Counted from the stretch's first letter, positions 17,314-26,042 are shown. The stretch: DNA of 64,000 nt from Polaromonas sp. (GCF_029945925.1 NZ_JAQSDN010000008.1:1-64000), one strand, 5' to 3'. Notes: generated by a model not told the origin, from the sequence alone. A program made the numbers and translations.

Positions 17314-18170
17314 AAGTGTTTGCGGCTGAAGTCCTGCCCGGTGAGCAGCTCGATTCTGCGCATCAGGTGGTATTTGTTTTCCTTCCGGGTAGGCTGGTAA
17401 GCCGGGTCGATCTGCAGGTCCTGCTCGGCACCCGTGAGCAGCCACGCCTGCACGGATTTCGGGTGGGTTCCCTTGAAAGCCTCCAGGGCGCGCGCATCGA
17501 ACTGGCTGTACTTGATCTGCATGGTCGTTGAGTCTGCCCAGTACTTGCTGACCTGATCGAGCTTTTTCTGCATGTCTTCGTTGCGGCGAATCCAGCCATA
17601 GTGGTAGATGTGGGCGTTGGCCAGTGCCGCCTGCGGATTGCGCGGGCGCTTGTGCTCGGTGGTCACCAGCCAGTACTGGCCGTCGGGCGCGTAGGAACGG
17701 ATGGTGTTCCTGATCAGCCGGCACTCGCGGCGGTACCAGCCCGGGCTGACCGAGACCCACTGCGCCGAGCCGTAAAAATGGTGGTAATCAAAGACCAGCG
17801 CTTCCACCGCCGGGTTGCCATGGTGCTTCTCGACGCTGGCGCGGATCGCGGCCAGGTCTTCCTCGTGGACCACCTCGTCACCCTCGAGGTAGAAGGCCCA
17901 GTCGCCGGTGCAGGAATACTGGGCAATCATTTTCTGCTGCGCGTAGACAAAGCCGCGGTCGGCCATGCGTTCGTTCCAGAGGGTTTCGATCACGCGGATT
18001 TTCGGGTCGCCGATGGCCAGCACGCGGGCCAGCGTCTCGTCGCTGCCGCGGCCCACCGCCACGACAAATTCGTCGACCAGCGGCAGCAGGGAGCGGATCG
18101 AGGCTTCAAACGGGAAGCCCAGCTCGACGCCGTTGCGGATGAAGGTAAAACCACTGATGGAAATTGTCAT
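17298..18170 (-). CDS. glycosyltransferase family 2-like protein
   Basis: A 290-residue protein beginning ISISGFTFIRNGVELGFPFE, a GT-A type start, with DEFVVAVGRGSDETL and an acidic donor-metal motif YLEGDEVVHEEDL (about 94-106). It resembles the family 2 transferases that decorate LPS core or O-antigen, although the middle of the protein is not one I can place in a characterised subgroup. It has no signal peptide. The start overlaps the msbA stop by four bases (18167-18170), so it is translated after msbA in a two-gene minus-strand operon. Sugar specificity is unknown. Confidence 0.8.
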   Translation of the reverse strand: MTISISGFTFIRNGVELGFPFEASIRSLLPLVDEFVVAVGRGSDETLARVLAIGDPKIRVIETLWNERMADRGFVYAQQKMIAQYSCTGDWAFYLEGDEVVHEEDLAAIRASVEKHHGNPAVEALVFDYHHFYGSAQWVSVSPGWYRRECRLIRNTIRSYAPDGQYWLVTTEHKRPRNPQAALANAHIYHYGWIRRNEDMQKKLDQVSKYWADSTTMQIKYSQFDARALEAFKGTHPKSVQAWLLTGAEQDLQIDPAYQPTRKENKYHLMRRIELLTGQDFSRKHFKLVA

Positions 18171-19984
18171 GAAAGTTGCGCCACGGGGGGACTTTGCGAT
18201 AGATCGGCGTCGTACAGCCCGAGCTTGTAGAGGCGGGAATAGGGGCCGTCGCGTTCAATCAGTTCGGCGTGTGTGCCGGTTTCGATGATGCGGCCGGCAT
18301 CCATCACGACGATGCGGCTGGCGTGCTGGACCGTGGAGAGGCGGTGTGCAATGACCAGCGTGGTGCGGTTGCGCATCAGCCGCTGCAGCGCTTCCTGCAC
18401 CGCGCGTTCGGATTCCGTGTCCAGCGCCGAGGTGGCCTCGTCCAGAATCAGCACAGGCGCGTCCTTGTACAGGGCGCGGGCGATCGCCAGGCGCTGGCGC
18501 TGGCCGCCCGACAGCTGCGTGGCGTTGTGGCCCACCAGCGTGTCCATGCCCCGGGGCAGCTCGGCCACAAAACGCTCCAGGTTGGCAGCCTTCAGGCAGG
18601 CCAGCACCTTGTCCCTGTCCACCGCCATGCCCAGTGCCACATTGGCGGCCACGGTGTCGTTGAGCATCACCACGTGCTGGCTGACCAGCGCGAACTGGCC
18701 GCGCAATGAGTCGATCTGCCATTCACGCAGTTCGTGGCCGTCGAGCTCGATGCTTCCGGATGTGGGCTCGACAAAACGCGGCAGCAAATTGACCAGCGTG
18801 GTTTTGCCCGCGCCTGAAGCACCGACCAGGGCCACGGTTTCGCCGGGGGTGATGGTCAGGTTCAGTGCGTCCACCGCGGGCGCGCCATCGTCGCTGTAGG
18901 CCACACGCGCATTGATGAAACTGATTTTTCCTTCCGCCCGCGGTTTCGAAAAATCGCCGCCCGGTTCGTCGGGCGTTTTCTCCATCAGGTCCAGCCCGCG
19001 TTCCAGCGCCGCCAGGCCGCGTGTGATCGGGCTGGCGACCTCCGACAGGTGCTTGATCGGTGCAACCAGCATCAGCATGGCGGTCACAAAAGCCACAAAC
19101 GAGCCGACGGACGTGGTGTCGGTGGAGCTTTGCAGCAGGGCGACCGAAATGACGGCCGACAGGGCGGCCGCCGCCAGCATCTGCGTGGCCGGGGTCATGG
19201 CGGCGGAGGCCACCACGGATTTCATGGAGAGGCGCCGCAAGGCATCGCTGAGCTGCGCAAAACGCGTGGCCTGGCTCTCCTGCGCCGCATGCAGCCGGAC
19301 ATCGCGGTGCGCCAGCACGTTTTCTTCCACCACGTAAGCCAGCGAGTCGGTGGCCGCCTGGCTGGCCTTGGTCAGGCGGTACAGGCGGCTGGAGAGCACA
19401 CGCATGACCCAGGCAATGGCCGGAATCAGCAGCGTGACAATCAGGGTCAGCCGCCAGTTCAGGTACAGCAGGTAACTGGACAGCGCCAGCAGCGTCAGGG
19501 TGTCCCGGGCCAGGCCCATCAACGAGTTGACCAGCATGGACGAGCCGTTTTGCACCTCGTAGACCACGGTGTTGGCCAGGGCGCTGGCTGACTGGTTCGA
19601 AAAAAGGTCCAGGCGGGCCGTCATCAGCTTGCGGAACATGGCCTTGCGCAATTCCAGCAAGCCGATGTTGGTGACCTTGGCCAGCGCAATCTGCGCGAGA
19701 AAACCGGCGAAGCCGCGCACGCCGAACAGCAGCATCAGCGACACGGGAACCATCCAGATATCGATGCCCCCCTTGCGAAAACCCTTGTCCAGCAGGGGCT
19801 GCAGCAGGGCCGGCACCAGCGGTTCGGTGGCGGAAGCCACCACAGTGGCGCCAACGGCGATGGCCCAGGCGCTCGGTGACTGGCTGAAATAAGGCCAGAT
19901 GCGGCGCAGACGCTGGCCGATGGGCGCCGGTGACACCGCCCCCGTGGCGGCAGCGGCGGTGGTCTGCTCGGGGCCGGTCGTCAA
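18167..19984 (-). CDS. msbA: lipid A export ATP-binding/permease MsbA
   Basis: MsbA flips core-lipid A across the inner membrane. The 605-residue half-transporter has six predicted membrane segments in the first 330 residues, then an ATPase domain with Walker A GASGAGKTT at about 388-396, signature LSGGQRQRLAIARAL, Walker B VLILDEATSALD and the switch motif VIAHRLSTV. It works as a homodimer. The start is TTG at 19984, overlapping the stop of a small upstream frame; no better ATG gives the conserved RLRRIWPYF opening. The downstream glycosyltransferase overlaps by four bases, which fits LPS assembly. Confidence 0.93.
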   Translation of the reverse strand: MTTGPEQTTAAAATGAVSPAPIGQRLRRIWPYFSQSPSAWAIAVGATVVASATEPLVPALLQPLLDKGFRKGGIDIWMVPVSLMLLFGVRGFAGFLAQIALAKVTNIGLLELRKAMFRKLMTARLDLFSNQSASALANTVVYEVQNGSSMLVNSLMGLARDTLTLLALSSYLLYLNWRLTLIVTLLIPAIAWVMRVLSSRLYRLTKASQAATDSLAYVVEENVLAHRDVRLHAAQESQATRFAQLSDALRRLSMKSVVASAAMTPATQMLAAAALSAVISVALLQSSTDTTSVGSFVAFVTAMLMLVAPIKHLSEVASPITRGLAALERGLDLMEKTPDEPGGDFSKPRAEGKISFINARVAYSDDGAPAVDALNLTITPGETVALVGASGAGKTTLVNLLPRFVEPTSGSIELDGHELREWQIDSLRGQFALVSQHVVMLNDTVAANVALGMAVDRDKVLACLKAANLERFVAELPRGMDTLVGHNATQLSGGQRQRLAIARALYKDAPVLILDEATSALDTESERAVQEALQRLMRNRTTLVIAHRLSTVQHASRIVVMDAGRIIETGTHAELIERDGPYSRLYKLGLYDADLSQSPPVAQLS

Positions 19985-20124
19985 ACCGGAACCTCGTCGT
20001 GGATACTGACCGGGGCAACCACGGCCAAGCCCATTTGCATCTGGCTGGCAGTCGCAGCCACCCCACCGGGAGCCGGGAGCGGGTCAGCAGTGACGGTGCG
20101 GGGAAGGGCAGCGATAGTTGGCAT
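19981..20124 (-). CDS. possible small protein or leader coupled to msbA
   Basis: A 47-codon frame begins at the ATG at 20124 (MPTIAALPRTVTADPLPAP) and ends in a TGA that overlaps the TTG start of msbA (TTGA). I recognise no domain, and no Shine-Dalgarno stands before its ATG. The overlap suggests translational coupling and could explain the weak TTG start of msbA. It may equally be chance in a high-GC region. Confidence 0.25.
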   Translation of the reverse strand: MPTIAALPRTVTADPLPAPGGVAATASQMQMGLAVVAPVSIHDEVPV

Positions 20125-20174
20125 GGGCGCCGTATCAGGACCGTGAAGTGGGCAAGCCTGCATTATCGTGGAAC

Positions 20175-20189
20175 AATTGGTGGCCAATT
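20175..20189. other. perfect palindrome in the msbA/glycosyltransferase divergent region
   Basis: AATTGG-TGG-CCAATT lies between two divergent genes whose starts are 307 bases apart (19984 and 20292). It is locally AT-rich and could be a regulator binding site for either direction. No regulator family is recognised. The rest of the region up to 20291 shows no other gene. Confidence 0.3.
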
Positions 20190-20291
20190 CCTACAAACAC
20201 GCCTGCCAGCAGCGCCCACAATCAACGGCTTGTTTGCGGAGCGTTAAATGAGGGCGGCTGGTTTGCGAAATTCACCAACACCCGAGCGCCC

Positions 20292-21056
20292 ATGACCCTG
20301 TCCGTCATCATCATCACGAAAAACGAAGAGGCCAATTTGCAGGCATGCCTGGAGTCTGTGCGGTTCGCCGACCAGTGGGTCGTGGTTGACAACGCCAGCA
20401 CCGACAACACGCGCGCCATTGCCAGAGCCTTCGGGGCGGAAGTGACTGAAACCGCCCCCTGGCCCGGCTTTGGACCGCAAAAAAACCTCGCCCTGGGCCT
20501 GGCCACCCAGGAATGGGTGCTGTCCCTCGATGCGGATGAGCGGGTGACGCCCGAGCTGGCCGCCGAGATCCAGCAGGCGGTCCTCCATGGCGCGGCGGAT
20601 GCCTTTGAAATTCCCCGCCTCACCCAGTTCTGCGGCCAGTGGATTCACCACTGCGGCTGGACACCGGACCCGGTGCTGCGCCTTTTCCGGCGCGGACAGG
20701 CCCGGTTCAGCGACGATCTGGTGCATGAGCGCGTGATCCTGAGCTCCGGCGCTGTTTCACGGCTGAACGCCAAGCTGTTGCACTACAGCTACCCGTCGCC
20801 CGCCCACTACTGGCGCAAGCTGGAGCAATACAGTCTGGCCTGGGCCACGCAGGCGCATGCGCGCGGCAGGTCCAGCTCCATGCCGAGGGCGGTAATATCG
20901 GGCGTGGTCGCTTTCGTCAAAAGCTATTTCTTTCGCCTCGGCATCCTCGATGGCAGCATGGGTTTTGCCGTGTGTGCCATGCAGGCCCAAGCCGCCTTCG
21001 GCAAGTACTTCACCCTGTATTGTTTGAACCAGAAAAATGCACCTCAAAAAACCTGA
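20292..21056 (+). CDS. glycosyltransferase family 2, WaaE/KdtX-like LPS core transferase
   Basis: From the ATG at 20292 the protein has 254 residues: MTLSVIIITKNEEANLQACL, VVVDNASTDNTRAIA, FGPQKNLALGLA and LSLDADERVTPEL, whose DADE is the metal-binding motif of GT-A enzymes. The pattern matches WaaE/KdtX-type beta-1,4-glucosyltransferases that add a sugar to inner-core heptose. A longer in-frame start at 20118 would add 58 residues of non-conserved sequence. The C-terminal part holds a hydrophobic segment (AVISGVVAFVKSYFFRLGIL). It overlaps tolB by 20 bases. Confidence 0.88.
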   Translation: MTLSVIIITKNEEANLQACLESVRFADQWVVVDNASTDNTRAIARAFGAEVTETAPWPGFGPQKNLALGLATQEWVLSLDADERVTPELAAEIQQAVLHGAADAFEIPRLTQFCGQWIHHCGWTPDPVLRLFRRGQARFSDDLVHERVILSSGAVSRLNAKLLHYSYPSPAHYWRKLEQYSLAWATQAHARGRSSSMPRAVISGVVAFVKSYFFRLGILDGSMGFAVCAMQAQAAFGKYFTLYCLNQKNAPQKT

Positions 21057-22359
21057 CCCTTCTTCGATCCGAGGCCTTTCTGCAGGCCGTCGCAGTTTCA
21101 TCGCAGGCCTGACCGGCAGTCTGGGCGCCCTGGCGGTACAACCCGCCTGGGCCCAGTTCCGGGTCGAGGTGTCGGGCGTCGGCCTGACCCAGTTGCCGAT
21201 TGCCATTGCCGGCTTTCGCGGCGATGCGCAGTCGCCGCAGAAAATCGCCGCCATTGTGCAGGCCGACCTGGAGCGAAGCGGCCAGTTCCGCGCGGTCGAT
21301 ACCGCCGGCCAGAATCTGGACGAAAATTCCCGGCCCGACCTGTCGGTGTGGCGCCAGCGCGCTGCCGATTCGCTGCTGACCGGCAGCGTGACGCGTCTGG
21401 CCGATGGCCGCTTCGACGTTCGCTGCCGTCTTTGGGACGTGGTGCGCGGGCAGGACCTCGGCGGGCAAAGCTACGTGATACCGCAGGGCGACCTGCGCCT
21501 GTCGGCCCACCGCATCGCCGACTTTGTCTATGAAAAACTGACCGGCGAGAAAGGTGTTTTCTCCACCCGCATCGCCTATGTGACCAAGGTCGGCCCGCGC
21601 TACAACCTGTGGGTGGCCGACTCCGACGGCGAAGGCGCCCAGTCGGCGCTGACCAGCCCCGAGCCGATCATTTCCCCGGCGTGGTCGCCCAACGGCGCGC
21701 AGCTGGCGTATGTGTCGTTTGAATCGCGCAAGCCGGTGATTTATGCCCATGACGTGGCTTCGGGAAAACGCCGCCTGCTGGCGAACTTCCGCGGCTCCAA
21801 CAGCGCGCCGGCATGGGCGCCGAACGGCAACCAGCTGGTCGCGACGCTGAGCCGCGATGGCGGCTCGCAGCTGTATGCCATCCCGGCAACAGGCGGGGAG
21901 GCGCGCCGCTTGACCCAATCGGCCAGCATCGACACCGAGCCGGCGTTTTCACCGGACGGGAAATATGTCTATTTCGTGAGCGACCGCGGCGGCTCGCCGC
22001 AGATCTACCGCATGGGTGCCGGCGGCGGCAATGTCGAACGTGTCACCTTTACCGGGAGTTACAACATATCGCCGGCCTTGAGCCCGGATGGTCGCTGGCT
22101 GGCCTATATTTCACGCATAGGAGGCGCCTTCAAGCTGCACCTGATGGACCTTGGCAAGGGAACCGCCATCTCGATCACCGACACCAGCGCCGATGAAAGC
22201 CCGAGTTTTGCGCCGAACAGCCGGCTGATCGTGTATGCCACGCAGCAACAGGGTAGGGAAGCCCTGCTGACCACCACCCTGGACGGCAAGATCAAAGCCC
22301 GCCTGACCGGTGCCGCCGGAGACATACGTGAGCCTGACTGGGGACCTTTCCAGAGGTAA
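21037..22359 (+). CDS. tolB: Tol-Pal system beta-propeller protein TolB
   Basis: TolB is the periplasmic beta-propeller of the Tol-Pal system, which couples outer-membrane constriction to division. The 440 residues comprise a signal peptide, an N-terminal domain (FRVEVSGVGLTQLPIAIAGF) and a C-terminal propeller of WD-like repeats (SPAWSPNGAQLAYVSFES, PAWAPNGNQLVATLS, EPAFSPDGKYVYFVSDRGG, SPALSPDGRWLAYIS). The signal peptide carries Arg18-Arg19 in AGRRSFIAGLTGSLGALA with a cleavage site after AWA39, so Tat export is conceivable. The start overlaps the glycosyltransferase. tolQRA are not in this window; pal and cpoB follow at 50 and 9 bases. Confidence 0.96.
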   Translation: MHLKKPDPSSIRGLSAGRRSFIAGLTGSLGALAVQPAWAQFRVEVSGVGLTQLPIAIAGFRGDAQSPQKIAAIVQADLERSGQFRAVDTAGQNLDENSRPDLSVWRQRAADSLLTGSVTRLADGRFDVRCRLWDVVRGQDLGGQSYVIPQGDLRLSAHRIADFVYEKLTGEKGVFSTRIAYVTKVGPRYNLWVADSDGEGAQSALTSPEPIISPAWSPNGAQLAYVSFESRKPVIYAHDVASGKRRLLANFRGSNSAPAWAPNGNQLVATLSRDGGSQLYAIPATGGEARRLTQSASIDTEPAFSPDGKYVYFVSDRGGSPQIYRMGAGGGNVERVTFTGSYNISPALSPDGRWLAYISRIGGAFKLHLMDLGKGTAISITDTSADESPSFAPNSRLIVYATQQQGREALLTTTLDGKIKARLTGAAGDIREPDWGPFQR

Positions 22360-22409
22360 CCAGCCACCTTGATCCCAACCCCTTTGATTTTTACGGAAAG
22401 TATCCACTC

Positions 22410-22952
22410 ATGAAGCGCATCCTGATCTCACTCGCCTCCATCATCACCCTGAGCGCCGCACTGGTTGGCTGCAGCTCGGGCGTCAAACTCAATGAAGTGC
22501 CTGTCGAAAACCGGACCCCGGTCACCACGGCACCGGGAACCGGCGATGCAGCCGGCGTGACCGGCCGCGATGTAGCGCCGGTCCAGATCGGCGCCACCGA
22601 TCCTTCGCTCGCCGGCCCGCCCGGTGCGGCCCGCGTGATCTACTTCGACTACGACAGCTTTGTCATCAAGCCGGAATTTCAGGCGACGGTGGAAGCCCAT
22701 GCGCGTTTCCTCAGCGCCAACAAGGCACGCAAGCTGGTGATTGAAGGCAGCACCGATGAGCGCGGCGGCCGCGAGTACAACCTGGCATTGGGTCAGAAGC
22801 GCGCCGAGGCCGTGCGCCGCGCGTTGGGCCTGCTGGGCGCCACCGACGCGCAGGTCGAAGCGGTCAGCTTCGGCGAGGAAAAACCTGCCGTGACGGGCTC
22901 GGATGAAGAGTCGTACTCCAAAAATCGCCGCGCTGAATTCAACTACCGTTAA
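22410..22952 (+). CDS. pal: peptidoglycan-associated lipoprotein Pal
   Basis: Pal anchors the outer membrane to peptidoglycan and is released by TolB during constriction. The 180-residue precursor has a lipoprotein signal with lipobox LVGC (Cys21). After a Pro/Thr-rich linker comes the OmpA-like domain: VIYFDYDSFVIKPEFQ, IEGSTDERGGREYNLALGQK and RAEAVRRAL, with the DAP-binding Asp and Arg of the family in the TDERGGREYN region. It ends in SYSKNRRAEFNYR. It sits between tolB and cpoB in the standard order. Confidence 0.97.
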   Translation: MKRILISLASIITLSAALVGCSSGVKLNEVPVENRTPVTTAPGTGDAAGVTGRDVAPVQIGATDPSLAGPPGAARVIYFDYDSFVIKPEFQATVEAHARFLSANKARKLVIEGSTDERGGREYNLALGQKRAEAVRRALGLLGATDAQVEAVSFGEEKPAVTGSDEESYSKNRRAEFNYR

Positions 22953-22961
22953 GCCGCAGCC

Positions 22962-23729
22962 ATGACCTTGAAGAACTTCCGGACCTCGCTGGGGGCCGTG
23001 GCGTGCGCGCTGGCCTGCGCCATGGCTTTTAACGCCCATGCGGCCCTGTTCGAGGATGATGAAGCCCGCAAGGCAATTCTTGAATTGCGCCAGCGGCTCG
23101 ATGCCACCACGACCGAGCTGCGCAAGTCCGGCGATGAAACCGCGCAGCTGCGCCGCAGCCTGCTCGAGCTGTCCAGCCAGATCGACCAGTTGCGTAGCGA
23201 ACTGGCCAGAATGCGCGGGCAGGACGAGCAGTTTGCCCGCGAACTCGCCGAAGTCCAGCGCATGCAAAAGGACTTGTCACAGGGCGTGAATGACCGGCTC
23301 AGCCGGTTCGAACCGTCCAAGGTCAGTGTTGACGGCCGTGAGTTCGTGGCAGATCCGGCAGAAAAGCAGGAGTTCGAGGCTGCGCTGGCGGTGTTGCGCA
23401 AGGGTGAGTTCGCGCCGGCCCAGGCCGCCTTCACCAATTTTCTCAAGCGTTATCCCCAAAGCGGCTACAAGGCACCGGCGCTGTTCTGGCTCGGCAACGC
23501 CCAGTACGCGCTGCGCAATTACCGCGATGCCCTGGTCAATTTCCGCGCGCTGGTCGCCGCCGACCCCGAGCATGTGCGTGCCCCGGAAGCCGTGCTGGCC
23601 GTGGCCAACTGCCAGGTCGAGCTCAAGGACGTCAAGGGGGCGCAAAAGACGCTGGCAGACCTGATCAAGGCCTACCCGCAGTCGGAAGCCGCTTCGGTCG
23701 CCAAGGAACGCCTGGCCAGGCTCAAGTAG
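22962..23729 (+). CDS. cpoB: cell division coordinator CpoB (YbgF)
   Basis: CpoB links the Tol machine to septal peptidoglycan synthesis by PBP1B. The 255-residue protein has a signal peptide with cleavage after NAHA28, an N-terminal trimerising coiled coil (about 35-105, heptad-like LRQRLDATTTELRKSGDETA), and a C-terminal TPR domain from about 135 (FEAALAVLRKGEFAPAQAAF, GNAQYALRNYRDALVNFRAL and so on). Length is close to that of E. coli CpoB (263). Gene order tolB-pal-cpoB with gaps of 50 and 9 bases supports one operon. Confidence 0.95.
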   Translation: MTLKNFRTSLGAVACALACAMAFNAHAALFEDDEARKAILELRQRLDATTTELRKSGDETAQLRRSLLELSSQIDQLRSELARMRGQDEQFARELAEVQRMQKDLSQGVNDRLSRFEPSKVSVDGREFVADPAEKQEFEAALAVLRKGEFAPAQAAFTNFLKRYPQSGYKAPALFWLGNAQYALRNYRDALVNFRALVAADPEHVRAPEAVLAVANCQVELKDVKGAQKTLADLIKAYPQSEAASVAKERLARLK

Positions 23730-23783
23730 GCCCGCGTGGGCGACGGGGCAGCGCACTTCGTGCCCAGCCCCTAAAATCGGGCG

Positions 23784-24899
23784 ATGGATATCTCCCAGCT
23801 CAACACACTCACCGCCCAGGTTCTCTGGGCGGCTTTCATTCTGGCGACGCTTTTCGGCGCTGTTGTCCAGCGCACCCACTTCTGCACCATGGGCGCCGTC
23901 AGCGACATCGTCAACATGGGGGACTGGACACGCATGCGCGTGTGGGGCATGGCCATCGGCGTGGCCATGATCGGCTTTTACGGCCTGGCCGCAGCCGGGC
24001 TGATCGACCCGGCCAAAGCAGTGTATGCCTCGAACCGTTTCATCTGGCTGTCCGCGCTGGTTGGCGGCCTGCTGTTCGGCTTTGGCATGGTGCTGGCTTC
24101 GGGCTGCGGCAGCAAGACACTGGTCCGCATTGGCGGCGGCAACCTCAAATCACTGGTGGTGTTTGTGGTCATGGCGGTGGCCGCATTTGCCACACTCAAG
24201 GGCATCACGGCGGTGCTGCGCGTGGCCACGGTAGACCGTGTGGCCATCGATTTTTCCGGCAACGCCGCCTTGTCCAACTGGGCGGCCGGTTTGCTCGGTG
24301 TGTCACCGGTGCTGGCCGGACTGGTGCTGGCCGGGGTGCTGGGCGGCGGCCTGATTGTCTGGGCGCTGGCCGGCCCGGAGTTTCTCCGCTTTGACAACCT
24401 GCTCGCCGGGCTCGGCATTGGCCTGCTGATTGCCGCCATGTGGTGGCTCAGCGGCCACATGGGTTATGTCGCAGAGCATCCGGAAACGCTGGAGGAGACG
24501 TTTCTGGTGACCAATTCCGGCCGCATGGAAGCCCTGAGTTTTGTGGCTCCGATGGCCTACACCATCGATTGGCTGATATTTTTCAGTGACAAGACCAAAT
24601 TGTTGACGCTGGGCGTTGTGTCCGTGTTTGGCGTGGTCGTTGGCTCGGCGCTGTATTCCCTGCTGTCACGCAGCTTCCGCTGGGAAGGCTTTCGAAATAC
24701 CGAAGACACCGCCAACCACCTGGTCGGGGCCGTGCTGATGGGGGTGGGCGGCGTGACCGCCATGGGTTGCACAATCGGGCAGGGCTTGTCCGGCATCTCC
24801 ACGCTGAGCGCCACCAGCTTCGTCGCTGTCGCCGCCATCATCGCCGGCGCCGTGGCGGGTCTGAAATACCAGATCTGGCGGCTGGAGCGCAGCGCTTGA
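23784..24899 (+). CDS. full-length YeeE/YedE transporter (thiosulfate-type)
   Basis: A 371-residue inner-membrane protein with about ten hydrophobic segments. It has three cysteine signatures of the family: QRTHFCTMGAVSDI (about 29-42), MVLASGCGSKTLVRIGGGN (about 103-121) and VTAMGCTIGQGLSGISTLSA (about 327-346). In the thiosulfate importer TsuA (YeeE), such cysteines line the conduction path. There is no attached TusA-like gene here. It is 54 bases after cpoB, with a TAAAAT-like -10 just before the start, so it probably has its own promoter. Compare the split pair at 1-862. Confidence 0.9.
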   Translation: MDISQLNTLTAQVLWAAFILATLFGAVVQRTHFCTMGAVSDIVNMGDWTRMRVWGMAIGVAMIGFYGLAAAGLIDPAKAVYASNRFIWLSALVGGLLFGFGMVLASGCGSKTLVRIGGGNLKSLVVFVVMAVAAFATLKGITAVLRVATVDRVAIDFSGNAALSNWAAGLLGVSPVLAGLVLAGVLGGGLIVWALAGPEFLRFDNLLAGLGIGLLIAAMWWLSGHMGYVAEHPETLEETFLVTNSGRMEALSFVAPMAYTIDWLIFFSDKTKLLTLGVVSVFGVVVGSALYSLLSRSFRWEGFRNTEDTANHLVGAVLMGVGGVTAMGCTIGQGLSGISTLSATSFVAVAAIIAGAVAGLKYQIWRLERSA

Positions 24900-24943
24900 T
24901 GAGCCTTCCCTGAATCACGACAGGCAACTTGCTACCGATCGCC

Positions 24944-24975
24944 CTGAGCTTGTCGAAGGGCTTCGACAGGCTCAG
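24944..24975. repeat. 32-bp inverted repeat, intergenic copy
   Basis: CTGAGCTTGTCGAAG-GGC-TTCGACAGGCTCAG forms a long hairpin with one mismatch on each side of the loop region. The same sequence with two changes lies inside ligA at 40575-40606. It lies between the YeeE/YedE gene and tcdA, in the same orientation as both, and has no downstream T-run. It is a well-known dispersed repeat of Burkholderiales genomes; its function is unknown. Confidence 0.8.
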
Positions 24976-24993
24976 CCCTAACGTTGTGGTGTC

Positions 24994-25848
24994 ATGAAAT
25001 TTACGAAAACATCAATAGTGGCTCAATCCGTGAATGAAGTTGAAATGCCTGCCGACCTGGAACGTCGCTTCGGCGGGCTGGCGCGTCTGTATGGTGTGTC
25101 AGGTGCCCAGAAAATTCGCGCGGCCCATGTGGTGGTGGTGGGCCTGGGCGGCGTGGGTTCCTGGGCCGCCGAAGCCCTGGCGCGCAGCGGCGTGGCGAGC
25201 TTGATCCTGATTGACCTGGACCACATCGCCGAGTCCAACATCAACCGCCAGATCCACGCGCTCGACACCACACTGGGGCAGTCCAAGGTCCAGGCGATGC
25301 GCGAACGCATAACGCACATCCATCCGGGTTGTGCGGTGCATTGCATTGAAGAGTTTGTCGACGCCGCCAACTGGCCGGCGATTGCCGGGCTGGAGGCGCA
25401 CGGCAACAGCGAAGTGTCGGTGATCGATGCCTGCGACCAGGTCCGGGCCAAAACCGCCATGGCCGCCTGGGCGATGCGCCACAAGATCAACTTCATCAGC
25501 GTCGGCGCAGCCGGCGGCAAGCGCCACGCGCACAAGGTCGACATCGAGGACCTGTCGCTGGTCACACACGACCCGCTGCTCGCGCAGCTGCGTTACCGCC
25601 TGCGCAAGGAGCAGGGCGCAGCGCGCAAGGGAAAATTCGGTGTGGCCTGCGTGTTCAGCCGCGAGGCGGTGATGCAGCCTGCGGCCCTGGTCCCTGGGGC
25701 TGACGCTGCACTGGATGCCTGTGACATCCAGGACGACGCGGCGAGCGATGGCAGCCTCAATTGCCATGGTTATGGATCGGTGGTCAGCGTGACATCGGCC
25801 TTCGGTTTCTGCGCTGCGGGTTGGGTGCTCAATAAAATTGCTGAGTAG
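24994..25848 (+). CDS. tcdA: tRNA threonylcarbamoyladenosine dehydratase
   Basis: TcdA (CsdL) is an E1/ThiF-like enzyme that dehydrates t6A37 in ANN-reading tRNAs to the cyclic ct6A form, using ATP. The 284 residues hold ERRFGGLARLYG, the nucleotide-binding VVVVGLGGVGSWAAEALARSG (GxGGxGS at 50-56), DLDHIAESNINRQIHAL, the conserved SVIDACDQVRAK and the C-terminal GSVVSVTSAFGF. The ATG at 24994 is used; a later in-frame ATG at 25045 is also possible, since homologues often start near ERRF. It is followed by a tRNA-Lys(UUU), itself a substrate class for this modification. Confidence 0.94.
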   Translation: MKFTKTSIVAQSVNEVEMPADLERRFGGLARLYGVSGAQKIRAAHVVVVGLGGVGSWAAEALARSGVASLILIDLDHIAESNINRQIHALDTTLGQSKVQAMRERITHIHPGCAVHCIEEFVDAANWPAIAGLEAHGNSEVSVIDACDQVRAKTAMAAWAMRHKINFISVGAAGGKRHAHKVDIEDLSLVTHDPLLAQLRYRLRKEQGAARKGKFGVACVFSREAVMQPAALVPGADAALDACDIQDDAASDGSLNCHGYGSVVSVTSAFGFCAAGWVLNKIAE

Positions 25849-25851
25849 TTT

Positions 25852-25880
25852 TTTAAAGAGCCAAAAAATGACGCTATAAT
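25852..25880 (+). promoter_or_regulatory. promoter of tRNA-Lys
   Basis: A perfect -10 TATAAT (25875-25880) lies 46 bases before the tRNA. At the optimal 17-base spacing the -35 is only TTTAAA (25852-25857). The following stretch to 25926 fits a 5' leader removed by RNase P. Confidence 0.65.
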
Positions 25881-25926
25881 TTGAGGCTGTTCTGCATCAC
25901 GCAGTACAGACCAGGGAGAAATCCTT

Positions 25927-26002
25927 GGGGCCTTAGCTCAGTTGGTAGAGCAGCGGACTTTTAATCCGTTTGTCGTGGGTTCGACCCCCGCAGGCCCCAC
26001 CA
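25927..26002 (+). tRNA. tRNA-Lys (anticodon UUU)
   Basis: The 76-base gene includes an encoded CCA. The acceptor stem is GGGGCCT/AGGCCCC, the D arm has AGCTCAGTTGGTAGAGC, the anticodon loop is CTTTTAA with anticodon TTT, and the T arm has GTGGGTTCGACCCCCGC. All cloverleaf invariant positions are in place. The anticodon reads AAA and AAG. It stands alone between its own promoter and terminator. Confidence 0.98.
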
Positions 26003-26010
26003 AATTTTAA

Positions 26011-26042
26011 AGCGCCTGACTGCAAAGTCAGGCGCTTTTTCT
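26011..26042 (+). terminator. intrinsic terminator after tRNA-Lys
   Basis: A perfect 11-bp stem AGCGCCTGACT/AGTCAGGCGCT with a GCAA loop (26022-26025) is followed by TTTTTC. It lies 8 bases after the CCA end and is a textbook Rho-independent terminator. It could also serve the convergent minus-strand gene at 26119, less efficiently. Confidence 0.93.
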
